The notes under the pieces are model-generated. The model was not told the DNA's origin, made no database searches, and saw nothing but the letters and a program-made list of their open reading frames with translations. The translations under genes and the position numbers were made by a program. A stretch of DNA of 5,335 nucleotides, from positions 1 to 5,335 of the forward strand of contig JAHWKS010000472.1 of the NCBI GenBank assembly GCA_019347795.1, written 5' to 3'. Origin of the DNA: Planctomycetota bacterium (lineage in GTDB: Bacteria; Planctomycetota; Planctomycetia; Pirellulales; Pirellulaceae). Position 1 is the stretch's first letter. Each line of letters begins with the position of its first letter. Below are positions 1 to 4,317 of this stretch, piece after piece.

Positions 1-1
1 C

Positions 2-646
2 ATCAAGGCCTCGAGCTGGACGCCGGACATCTTCCGAAACGAGGATTTTTACCTGGCGACTTCCTGGCTGGGAGGCGCCTGGAAGGCGATGCCCGCGGAC
101 CTGTCTCACGACCGGCTGGGAAAGCGGGTCCTCGATCTGCTGGACGACATGGCTAACTGGGGCCAGAAGAAGTACGTGCTGGGCGAGGTCGATGTGTTCA
201 AGATCGACCACACCCACGAGCTGTACGGCCACATGAACGTCAACTATGTGCGATTGGACCGCCTGCCGCGCTTTGACGAAGGTTGGACGCCGCTGTTGAA
301 CGCACTTCGCGACGGCCAGTTCTTCGTCACCACCGGAGAAGTGCTGATCCCCGACTTCACCGTCGGCGGCAAATCCAGCGGCGGCAACTACTCCTTCGCC
401 GAGGGCGACCAGCCCGAGTTGACGGCTGAACTGACATGGACCTTCCCGCTCTCGTTTGCAGAAGTCATCTCCGGCGACGGGCAGCAAGTTTATCGCGAGC
501 GAATCAACCTCGCCGACACCGCCCCCTTCGGCCGCCGCACCCTCACCCTGAATCCCAACCTCCGCGCCCGCCGCTGGGTCCGCCTGGAAGCCTGGGACAT
601 CGCCACCAACGGCGCCTTCACCCAACCGGTCTGGCTAACCGAATGA
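2..646 (+). CDS. CehA/McbA-like PHP-family metallohydrolase, C-terminal part (5' end outside window)
   Basis: The reading frame is open from base 2 to a TGA at 644-646, giving 214 residues with the N-terminus outside the window. Residues 61-80 contain GEVDVFKIDHTHELYGHMNV, with several histidines that could belong to the metal site of a PHP-type amidohydrolase. Residues about 98-123 (LLNALRDGQFFVTTGE, then DFTVGG) match the 'ALR.G..FVTTG' turn that precedes the C-terminal beta domain in CehA/McbA-family hydrolases. The end (AWDIATNGAFTQPVWL) matches the usual 'NP(I/V)W' finish of that family. These proteins are hydrolases of uncertain natural substrate, and planctomycetes often secrete them. 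The signal peptide and main catalytic motifs would lie upstream and cannot be seen. The stop overlaps the next possible start by ATGA (643-646). The family assignment is from recalled motif resemblance; the coding call itself is firm. Confidence 0.72.
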   Translation: MKASSWTPDIFRNEDFYLATSWLGGAWKAMPADLSHDRLGKRVLDLLDDMANWGQKKYVLGEVDVFKIDHTHELYGHMNVNYVRLDRLPRFDEGWTPLLNALRDGQFFVTTGEVLIPDFTVGGKSSGGNYSFAEGDQPELTAELTWTFPLSFAEVISGDGQQVYRERINLADTAPFGRRTLTLNPNLRARRWVRLEAWDIATNGAFTQPVWLTE

Positions 647-855
647 CGCGCCAAGGATGGAGACCCCGATTCAAGACATCATGTCTTATCGGTTCCCGAC
701 ACCTTTCCGTGTTCCCAAAAAAACTAGAATGGGAAGATGAAACCACCGCTTACGCGATCCTCGAGCGGCACTACAAGAAACTGGGCGTGCCAGTGCCCGA
801 GGAAACGGAAAAAGCTCACGAGTTCTGTTTACGTGCGTTGGCTGATTGTGAGTAG
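643..855 (+). CDS. Small hypothetical protein, start uncertain, possible frameshift
   Basis: An open frame of 70 codons runs from ATG 643, which overlaps the preceding stop as ATGA, to TAG 853-855. The C-terminal half looks like real protein: about residues 28-70, KLEWEDETTAYAILERHY followed by KKLGVPVPEETEKAHEF, is acidic/amphipathic and probably helical. The first ~25 residues (TSCLIGSRHLSV) do not look protein-like. In another frame, ATG 681 opens with MSYRFPTPFRVPKK and reads into the A7 run at 717-723, after which that frame soon stops at 738-740. A +1 shift at the A run would join this N-terminus to the convincing C-terminus as one ~58-residue protein. GTG 709 is another possible in-frame start. 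I do not recognise the family and can assign no function. It lies 30 bp before the next small gene and may be co-transcribed with it. Confidence 0.45.
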   Translation: MTRQGWRPRFKTSCLIGSRHLSVFPKKLEWEDETTAYAILERHYKKLGVPVPEETEKAHEFCLRALADCE

Positions 856-885
856 ACGACGAAGTGAGAAAGGACAATTTTAACT

Positions 886-1089
886 ATGTGGGCCACGCCT
901 TTCGAAAAGCTGCTTTGGAATCTCAACGGCGAAATGCCACAGAGTCTGCCCGAATTTTTGCCGAAAGATGTAGCTTATCAGCGACTAAAAAAAATGACAG
1001 GCGAAGATTTCGGTTACGACGCCAATGCCTGGCGAGAATGGGGAAGAGCCAACGCAAAGTTTCTCCACCTGCCGAAGATCCAACAATAG
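886..1089 (+). CDS. Small hypothetical protein with TGEDFGYDANAWREW motif
   Basis: The 67-residue frame starts at ATG 886 and ends at TAG 1087-1089. AAGGA at 870-874 is an acceptable ribosome binding site with an 11-nt spacer. The N-terminus (FEKLLWNLNGEMPQSLPEFL) is rich in aromatic and hydrophobic residues. Residues about 43-58 (TGEDFGYDANAWREWG) match a short motif, 'TGq.FGyD..aWr.W', that I recall from the ends of many planctomycete HEAT-repeat and small hypothetical proteins. The function is unknown. There is no signal peptide and no membrane helix, so it is probably cytoplasmic. It follows the 643-855 gene by 30 bp on the same strand, which suggests a two-gene unit. Its composition and frame are intact, unlike the mobile remnants downstream. 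Confidence 0.6.
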   Translation: MWATPFEKLLWNLNGEMPQSLPEFLPKDVAYQRLKKMTGEDFGYDANAWREWGRANAKFLHLPKIQQ

Positions 1090-1117
1090 GACAATAAAGT
1101 GTTCCGGCCCGACGGAC

Positions 1118-1150
1118 TGAACGCGTTGCTGAATCTGTCCATTCGGCTTG
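1118..1150. repeat. Diverged direct repeat, left copy (partner 2277-2309)
   Basis: A 33-bp segment matches 2277-2309 in direct orientation at 25 of 33 positions without gaps. The first 14 bases (TGAACGCGTTGCTG) are identical, and the last ten are ATTCGGCTTG here versus ATTCCGCTTG there. The two copies bracket the ISL3/IS4/inverted-repeat island. The match is seen directly; whether it reflects a duplication is inference. Confidence 0.5.
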
Positions 1151-1296
1151 CCGATGAACCGATTCTTCGAGCCGGCGGACCTTCGTTTTCGGGCTCTTCC
1201 GTTTCTGGGTGCGGGGGCCTGAGAATTGGCGTTTTTCTGGGGCGGGCTTGAGTCTATGCTGATGGCGCCGTTCTGGCAATTCGGAAGCCGTTGTTC

Positions 1297-1303
1297 AAGG
1301 AGG
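1297..1303 (+). promoter_or_regulatory. Ribosome binding site of the ISL3 transposase fragment
   Basis: AAGGAGG is a full Shine-Dalgarno match placed 7 nt before ATG 1311, and it fixes that start. It is much stronger than the sites of the resident genes nearby, which fits an imported element. Confidence 0.75.
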
Positions 1304-1310
1304 ATTCGCC

Positions 1311-1517
1311 ATGGTCGCTGTCGAGGTGCTGCTGGATGTTCCGCAAGGGGTCGAGATTCGCGGTTACGAACGCATCGAGGAAGGTCACGCCTTTGAGGTG
1401 AGTTGGGAGTTGCCCGAGTCGTGCACCTGTCAGAAATGTGGCCGTAGCGGGGTTGCCCGCATCGAGTACGCAAGCAAAGTCCAGGTCATTCGCGACTTGG
1501 AGGTGTGGGGCAGCCCT
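1311..1517 (+). pseudogene. ISL3-family transposase, N-terminal fragment
   Basis: About 69 residues remain of a protein normally 400-450 residues long. The fragment begins MVAVEVLLDVPQGVEIRGYE. It then has the N-terminal zinc-binding start, with C38 and the pair C40-QK-C43 in SCTCQKCGRSG. RDLEVWGSP at about residues 61-69 corresponds to the 'RDL.(l/v)wG.p' strand of ISL3 transposases. After P69 the frame stays open to a stop at 1578-1580, but the residues (LKVLKSGLFCLPSCFEHAVR) no longer resemble the family and derive from the neighbouring IS4 remnant read on the wrong strand. The second half of the zinc finger, the helix-turn-helix and the DDE catalytic domain are all gone, so the product cannot transpose. 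Translation signals are still intact. Confidence 0.7.
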
Positions 1518-1967
1518 TTGAAGGTGTTGAAGTCGGGTCTATTTTGCCTGCCTTCTTGTTTTGAGCACGCGGTGCGTTGAAACGTGGGGCTTGCGTTTGT
1601 TGGATGTGCGTTTGGGCCGCGGTTTCTTCGGGCCGCGGGTTGTCTTTTTTATGCGGTGCATGTCGACATGTTTCGCCGCGCTCTTCAAGGCCGAGGCGAT
1701 GGCGCGCGGGGATGCGGAGCCGAACTTGTCGGTCCAGTCTTCCGGCGAAGCGAAAATGTCCAACGCCCGCCAATCGCTGAAGACCAACTCCGTCAGGTAG
1801 TAGTCCGAGACGTCGTCGGCCGCCTGCTGGCCGTGCTCGGCAGCCAACGCCGTGCGCACCACGCGAAGCGCGTTGTACGCCAGCAGCGAAAGTCAGAAGG
1901 CCATCAAGGCCGCGCCGGGATGCGCCAGCGTTTTAATCTCGCCTTCGAACACCCGATTCAACTCAAA
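1518..1967 (-). mobile_element. IS4-type insertion sequence, transposase 3' end remnant
   Basis: This block covers the C-terminal transposase remnant (1967-1539) and about 21 bp of probable IS end sequence between its stop and the break in ISL3 coding similarity. It lies head-on to the ISL3 fragment. The simplest reading is that an IS4 element landed in the ISL3 transposase gene and later deletions removed the rest of both. The upstream IS4 end was not found: similarity stops at about 1967, next to the 12-bp direct repeat that begins at 1969. Boundaries are approximate. Confidence 0.45.
1539..1967 (-). pseudogene. IS4-family transposase, C-terminal fragment with in-frame stop
   Basis: Read on the minus strand from about 1967, the frame gives FELNRVFEGEIKTLAHPG, then AALMAF, a TGA at 1895-1893, and LSLLAYNALRVVRTALAAEH. 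This lines up with the 'F.EL......EI.TL.yP.AAL.aFcLaLvaYN.l' block near the C-terminus of planctomycete/cyanobacterial IS4-type transposases; the TGA sits where Cys or a similar residue is usual. The frame continues through YYLTELVFSDWRALDIF to a basic tail with RGPKKPRPKRT and HVSTHRVL, both typical of this group, and ends at TAG 1541-1539. From 1862 the frame is open for 107 residues. The YREK signature and the rest of the DDE catalytic core would lie further upstream and are absent. It is a dead remnant. Confidence 0.72.
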
Positions 1968-1968
1968 G

Positions 1969-2018
1969 AGAAGCCAAAGGGGACGCAGCTCTTTTCAGAA
2001 GCCAAAGGTAACACCTTT
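1969..2018. repeat. 12-bp direct repeat pair and short hairpin at the IS4 junction
   Basis: AGAAGCCAAAGG occurs at 1969-1980 and again at 1997-2008, a 28-bp period. The second copy runs into a small inverted repeat, AAAGGT-AAC-ACCTTT (2004-2018), followed by TTTTC. The block begins exactly where transposase similarity ends, so it may be part of an excision or insertion scar. It resembles phrases I recall near REP-associated transposase genes, but no such gene is present here. Confidence 0.5.
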
Positions 2019-2061
2019 AGTTTTCTCGCTATCTGGAGTGGTCGAGGAGTCGGCGCTTTCG

Positions 2062-2168
2062 GGAGGAGGGACCACGGATGGCAAAGCCGGCCCACGGATG
2101 GTTTCCTGGAGGCGTGGATTCACGAATCATCATCCGTGGGCCGGCCTTGCCATCCGTGGTCCTTCTCC
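2062..2168. repeat. Large inverted repeat, 32-bp arms, MITE- or REP-like
   Basis: The left arm 2069-2100 and right arm 2131-2162 are reverse complements over 32 bp with one mismatch (AAAG against AAGG when read on one strand). Pairing extends weakly outward to about 2062 and 2168 with one bulge. The loop is 30 nt (2101-2130). Each arm contains two spaced copies of the 10-mer CCACGGATGG or its complement (2072-2081, 2092-2101; CCATCCGTGG at 2150-2159 and a near copy at 2130-2139), so the unit is a duplicated motif folded on itself. A degenerate copy, CCATCCGCGG, appears near 2208. No coding function is visible. It could be a small non-autonomous transposable repeat or a strong RNA hairpin. Seeing only one copy here prevents a firm class assignment. 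Confidence 0.8.
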
Positions 2169-2250
2169 GGGCCTGTCCAAGGGGCTCCCGTGGCCGCGGG
2201 TTCTTGTCCATCCGCGGCGCCCACGGACCCGTACGGAAAGCGCGGCGAGC

Positions 2251-2277
2251 TGACAGAAAGATTGATGACAGAAAGAT
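2251..2277. repeat. Short tandem repeat of TGACAGAAAGAT
   Basis: TGACAGAAAGAT occurs at 2251-2262 and 2266-2277 with a 15-bp period (spacer TGA). Similar tandem GACAGAATGAT-type phrases are, from memory, scattered through planctomycete intergenic DNA. It lies at the right edge of the mobile island, directly beside the second 33-bp repeat copy. Confidence 0.6.
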
Positions 2278-2309
2278 GAACGCGTTGCTGCGTTCGGATA
2301 TTCCGCTTG
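2277..2309. repeat. Diverged direct repeat, right copy (partner 1118-1150)
   Basis: This is the right-hand partner of the 33-bp repeat at 1118-1150: identical over TGAACGCGTTGCTG and nine of ten over the last ten bases, with a variable 9-bp middle. It sits between the tandem repeat and the 3' end of the membrane protein gene. Confidence 0.5.
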
Positions 2310-2346
2310 GACGCCGCATACGTGGTTCGCCTGGCGGCAAGGGCGT

Positions 2347-2940
2347 TCACAGGGTGTAGGGCCACACCGGCAGGGTGTTGAGAAAGTCCGGATGCACGCC
2401 TTTGAGCCAGATGTAGTCGTCGGTGATGCGGACCGGGGCGACCATTCTCGATGCGATCAAGCCATAGATGGCGCCGACGATGAAGAGCACGAAGGCGCCG
2501 AACAGCGTCAGCGGACCGACGGCGTCGTTGCGATTCAGGAGACCGACTCCGGCGATGAACATGCCGATCGACGCCAGCACCGCCGTCCAGCCGATGAGCA
2601 TCGCCCGGCGCCGCTTGCCGAACCATCGGTCGCTCAAGCCGAGGTAGATGGTCGCCCGCTTGCTCAGCACAATCGCCAGGATGGCGTACACCAGGAGATT
2701 GATGAGCAGGGCGACGAACACCGCCGGATGATGCCAGGTCAACTTTCGCGTCAAGGTGCGTTTGATCGGCTCATTGCTCTTGACGCAACGCGGGGGGAGC
2801 GGGGCCAACTTGTGCATTACCAGCAGCCGCCCCTTCCGCCATAACCCACCCTGCTCCTCCAGCCCCGGCTGATAGCTCGGACCGGAAACCTGGGGCGCCT
2901 GGTACGGGTTGTCCTGGAACGGAGTTTCGAGCGTTGACAT
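2347..2940 (-). CDS. Small integral membrane protein, planctomycete hypothetical family
   Basis: The 197-residue product starts at ATG 2940-2938 (MSTLETPFQDNPYQAP). The frame stays open 73 codons further upstream, but that extension is basic/Pro-rich, spans the promoter-like region and does not look like protein. The N-terminus is Pro/Gln-rich, with the NPYQAP element common in planctomycete membrane proteins. Next comes GLWRKGRLLVMHKLAPLPPR with CVKSNEP (residues 32-58), then three predicted helices at about 72-92, 114-134 and 143-164, and a C-terminal soluble strip with DDYIWLKGVHPDFLNTLP. I recall a family of this layout in which the short motif reads RC.KCN.P, a half zinc ribbon. Here the second Cys is Ser55, so only C52 is left. 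Function is unknown. No Shine-Dalgarno site precedes the start. It stands alone and converges with nothing nearby. Confidence 0.75.
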   Translation of the reverse strand: MSTLETPFQDNPYQAPQVSGPSYQPGLEEQGGLWRKGRLLVMHKLAPLPPRCVKSNEPIKRTLTRKLTWHHPAVFVALLINLLVYAILAIVLSKRATIYLGLSDRWFGKRRRAMLIGWTAVLASIGMFIAGVGLLNRNDAVGPLTLFGAFVLFIVGAIYGLIASRMVAPVRITDDYIWLKGVHPDFLNTLPVWPYTL

Positions 2941-2980
2941 AAGCGGCGCCGCGTAAAAGTCTCGCGTGCAGAGAACAGAA

Positions 2981-2986
2981 ATTGTA
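2981..2986 (-). promoter_or_regulatory. Possible -10 box for the membrane protein gene
   Basis: On the minus strand TACAAT (five of six to TATAAT) lies 40 nt before the ATG at 2940. At the expected 17-nt distance upstream the hexamer is ATCCTC, which is not a -35 match. The support is therefore weak. Confidence 0.25.
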
Positions 2987-3052
2987 GGGCGGCTTCGCAA
3001 GAAGAGGATTCCCGGTGAGTGGGCCGCGGGGAAAAATTTCTCCCCCGGGGAC

Positions 3053-3080
3053 TTGACGGGGAAGTGATTATGTGTACACT
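3053..3080 (+). promoter_or_regulatory. Sigma70-like promoter with palindrome over the -10 box
   Basis: TTGACG (3053-3058, five of six to consensus) and TACACT (3075-3080, four of six) are separated by 16 bp. The -10 box overlaps the perfect palindrome GTGTACAC (3072-3079), and a wider dyad AAGTG-N10-CACTT (3062-3066 and 3077-3081) is centred on the same place, as expected for a dimeric repressor site. GTGTACACTT-type operators are reminiscent of GntR-family sites, but no regulator gene is visible. An inverted repeat, GGGGA...TCCCC (3028-3045), lies just upstream of the -35 box. Transcription would start near 3087 and run toward 3592, with a leader of about 500 nt. Confidence 0.5.
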
Positions 3081-3161
3081 TACCTGAGATGTCCGGTGGA
3101 CGGTCACCGCCGAGCCGGGCGGTCCTGGGAAACACAGGATTCCCGGCTTGCAGAAACACGA

Positions 3162-3179
3162 GCGGCGAGGAATCGCCGC
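3162..3179 (+). other. Hairpin with GGAA tetraloop
   Basis: GCGGCGA (3162-3168) pairs with TCGCCGC (3173-3179) around GGAA (3169-3172), a GNRA-type tetraloop if transcribed on the plus strand. It lies about 75 nt downstream of the predicted transcription start. A second short stem, CCGCG-gagta-CGCGG, follows at 3198-3212. Confidence 0.45.
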
Positions 3180-3284
3180 GGCAGCGGCCGGGATCGACCG
3201 CGGAGTACGCGGCGAAACGCAGAGGAGAATGTCACGAAATGGTCCCGAGCGAAGGCGTTGCCGATCAAAGCCGCCCAGCGATTA

Positions 3285-3310
3285 AGGAGGGCGCAAAATT
3301 GCGCCCTCCT
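3285..3310. repeat. 12-bp-stem palindrome with GCGCAA/TTGCGC core, copy 1
   Basis: AGGAGGGCGCAA (3285-3296) and TTGCGCCCTCCT (3299-3310) are perfect reverse complements around AA. No T-run follows on either strand, so it is not a standard intrinsic terminator. It shares its inner 6-bp core and 2-nt centre layout with the palindrome at 3374-3399. Confidence 0.75.
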
Positions 3311-3373
3311 GGGAGTCGCCGCGGATTGCTTGTCATCCGCGCGATGCCAGGTTTTACTCCTCCCCCCAAAGGA

Positions 3374-3399
3374 AAGGTAGCGCAACTTTGCGCTACCTT
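3374..3399. repeat. 12-bp-stem palindrome with GCGCAA/TTGCGC core, copy 2
   Basis: AAGGTAGCGCAA (3374-3385) and TTGCGCTACCTT (3388-3399) are perfect reverse complements around CT. Compared with copy 1, the inner GCGCAA/TTGCGC is identical while the outer bases differ on both sides and pairing is kept, as expected for a structure under selection or a mobile palindrome family. A small CTGCC-GGGG-GGCAG hairpin (3401-3414) follows at once. Confidence 0.75.
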
Positions 3400-3441
3400 G
3401 CTGCCGGGGGGCAGGCTCGTCAACGTAAAAAAATGGTCGAA

Positions 3442-3463
3442 GTCCGCCTCTTCGGAAGCGGAC
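3442..3463 (+). other. Hairpin capped by TTCG tetraloop
   Basis: GTCCGC (3442-3447) pairs with GCGGAC (3458-3463). After one C-A mismatch, TC pairs with GA around TTCG (3451-3454), giving the stable C(UUCG)G cap in RNA of the plus strand. No T-run follows on the plus strand. On the minus strand seven Ts occur 8 nt after the stem, which is too far for a normal terminator. Confidence 0.45.
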
Positions 3464-3591
3464 CAAGGACAGTGGATCTTCAGGCCATTATCAGCCGTCC
3501 CCTACGACCCTCATCTGCTCATCGGCTCGGCCGTAGCGAGATCGTACGGCTGGCGAAGACGCGTGTTGTCGGTCAACGGTGAAGCAACCTC

Positions 3592-4317
3592 ATGAAACGC
3601 TCGGTTCTGTTGGCGGTCTTGTGTTTGTGGATGACGGCGGCGTTTGCCGCGGCGGAGACGCCTCCGTTGGAAATCGGCTCGCGGCTGGAGTTGTTCGTCG
3701 ATCATTATCTGATTGAGCGGCTCGACGGCCAGGCGCGGCTGGAGCTGCAAAACCCGCAGCTCGTGCCGGGGCCCGACGACGCCCCGCCTCAGGAGATCTG
3801 GGCGAGTGTCATCAAGGATGGATCGCTCTATCGCATGTATGTTCGCGGCCGGAAGGATCCGCGGGTCAGTTGGCGAACGCACAGCCTGGAAGAGCATTAT
3901 TTAAATCACGTCCTGTTGTACTTCGAGAGCGACGACGGCGTCCATTGGACGGCGCCCGATCTGGGTCTTTACGATGTGCCGCGCTATCCCGCTGGCAATG
4001 TGATCATGGCGGATGAGTTCGGCGTCGAGCAAACTTTCGCCGCGTTCCTCGACAATCGCCCAGGCATCGAGCCGAGCGAGCGCTTCAAGGGGATCGGCGG
4101 CAAGCACTATCCCGACCGCGTCCGGAAGGAGCTGGAAGCAAAATACGGCCCTCACGGATTACGCGCGTATGCATCGGCGGACGGCATCCATTGGCGGCCT
4201 CTGCAAAAGGCGCCGGTCATTCCCGGCGACTGGGGCAACCTCGACTCGCAGAACGTCGCCTTCTGGTCGGAGGCCGAAGAGCAGTACGTCTGTTATTTTC
4301 GCGTCAGCCGCGGATGA
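3592..4317 (+). CDS. N-terminal part of the interrupted propeller protein
   Basis: This 241-residue piece would be made if the TGA is read as stop. Residues 1-20 are a Sec signal peptide: KR charge, then LLAVLCLWMTAAFA, with cleavage likely near AFA-AA. The mature start has LFVDHYLIE (34-42), a hallmark opening of this family ('LFVDdYLId'). Two blade motifs of the S.DG.HW type occur, SDDGVHW (113-119) and SADGIHW (195-201). LDSQNVAFW (217-225) is the conserved strand where the acidic active-site face of such propellers usually lies. As it lacks at least two blades it is unlikely to fold or function alone. The stop is TGA followed by C, a context known to be leaky in E. coli, so low-level readthrough cannot be excluded. 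Confidence 0.65.
   Translation: MKRSVLLAVLCLWMTAAFAAAETPPLEIGSRLELFVDHYLIERLDGQARLELQNPQLVPGPDDAPPQEIWASVIKDGSLYRMYVRGRKDPRVSWRTHSLEEHYLNHVLLYFESDDGVHWTAPDLGLYDVPRYPAGNVIMADEFGVEQTFAAFLDNRPGIEPSERFKGIGGKHYPDRVRKELEAKYGPHGLRAYASADGIHWRPLQKAPVIPGDWGNLDSQNVAFWSEAEEQYVCYFRVSRG

Larger units (their letters stand above)
1192..1517 (+). mobile_element. ISL3-family insertion sequence, left-end remnant
   Basis: The segment starts with GGCTCTTCCGTTTCTGGGTG, the type of terminal inverted repeat found at ISL3-family ends (GGCTCTTCCG is recalled from members such as IS31831). A 119-bp leader follows, then the transposase start at 1311. Coding similarity to ISL3 transposases stops near 1517, so only about the first 325 bp of an element normally 1.3-1.6 kb long is left. 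No right terminal repeat and no resumption of ISL3 coding sequence was seen further on. ISL3 elements usually make an 8-bp target duplication, which cannot be checked because the right end is missing. Confidence 0.6.
2941..3591. other. 650-bp intergenic region, no convincing gene, many hairpins
   Basis: This gap separates two divergent genes (2940 leftward, 3592 rightward). It contains a plus-strand promoter-like site at 3053-3080, a weak minus-strand -10 box at 2986-2981, and a run of inverted repeats: GCGGCGCCGC (2943-2952), 3028-3045, 3162-3179, 3198-3212, 3285-3310, 3320-3341, 3374-3399, 3401-3414 and 3442-3463. The text around 3195-3230 (CCGCGGAGTACGCGGCGAAA) resembles low-information repeat phrases common in planctomycete spacers. 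An open frame 3089-3595 (+) exists but is composed of hairpins and repeats, so I do not call it a gene. The region may be a long structured leader, an RNA gene, or accumulated repeats. Confidence 0.6.

Noticed and set aside
985..1473. Minus-strand open frame of 162 codons over the small gene and ISL3 end
   Set aside because: It crosses the ISL3 terminus and opposes two better-supported plus-strand frames; the composition is Arg/Ser/Pro-rich.
2004..2023. Terminator hairpin AAAGGT-AAC-ACCTTT followed by TTTTC
   Set aside because: The stem is only 6 bp and AT-rich, and no active plus-strand gene ends there; it fits better as part of the IS scar.
2069..2162. CRISPR-like reading of the repeated CCACGGATGG units
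   Set aside because: The units are 10 bp, in opposite orientations and forming one stem-loop; there are no regular spacers and no cas genes.
1584..2279. Plus-strand open frame of 231 codons
   Set aside because: It is antisense to the IS4 transposase remnant and continues through the inverted repeat; no protein-like features.
2941..3159. 73-codon upstream extension of the membrane protein frame
   Set aside because: The sequence is basic and Pro-rich without family resemblance and covers the promoter-like DNA; MSTLETPFQDNPYQAP is a better N-terminus.
3285..3310. Intrinsic terminator
   Set aside because: The stem is strong, but no T-run follows on either strand and no gene ends nearby.
3089..3595. 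Open frame of 168 codons, nearly leaderless behind the 3053-3080 promoter and overlapping the next start by ATGA
   Set aside because: It runs through all the hairpins and palindromes, its composition (SPPSRA, GSTAEYAAKRRGE) looks like translated spacer repeats, and it shows no domain. An open frame of this length is common in GC-rich noncoding DNA.
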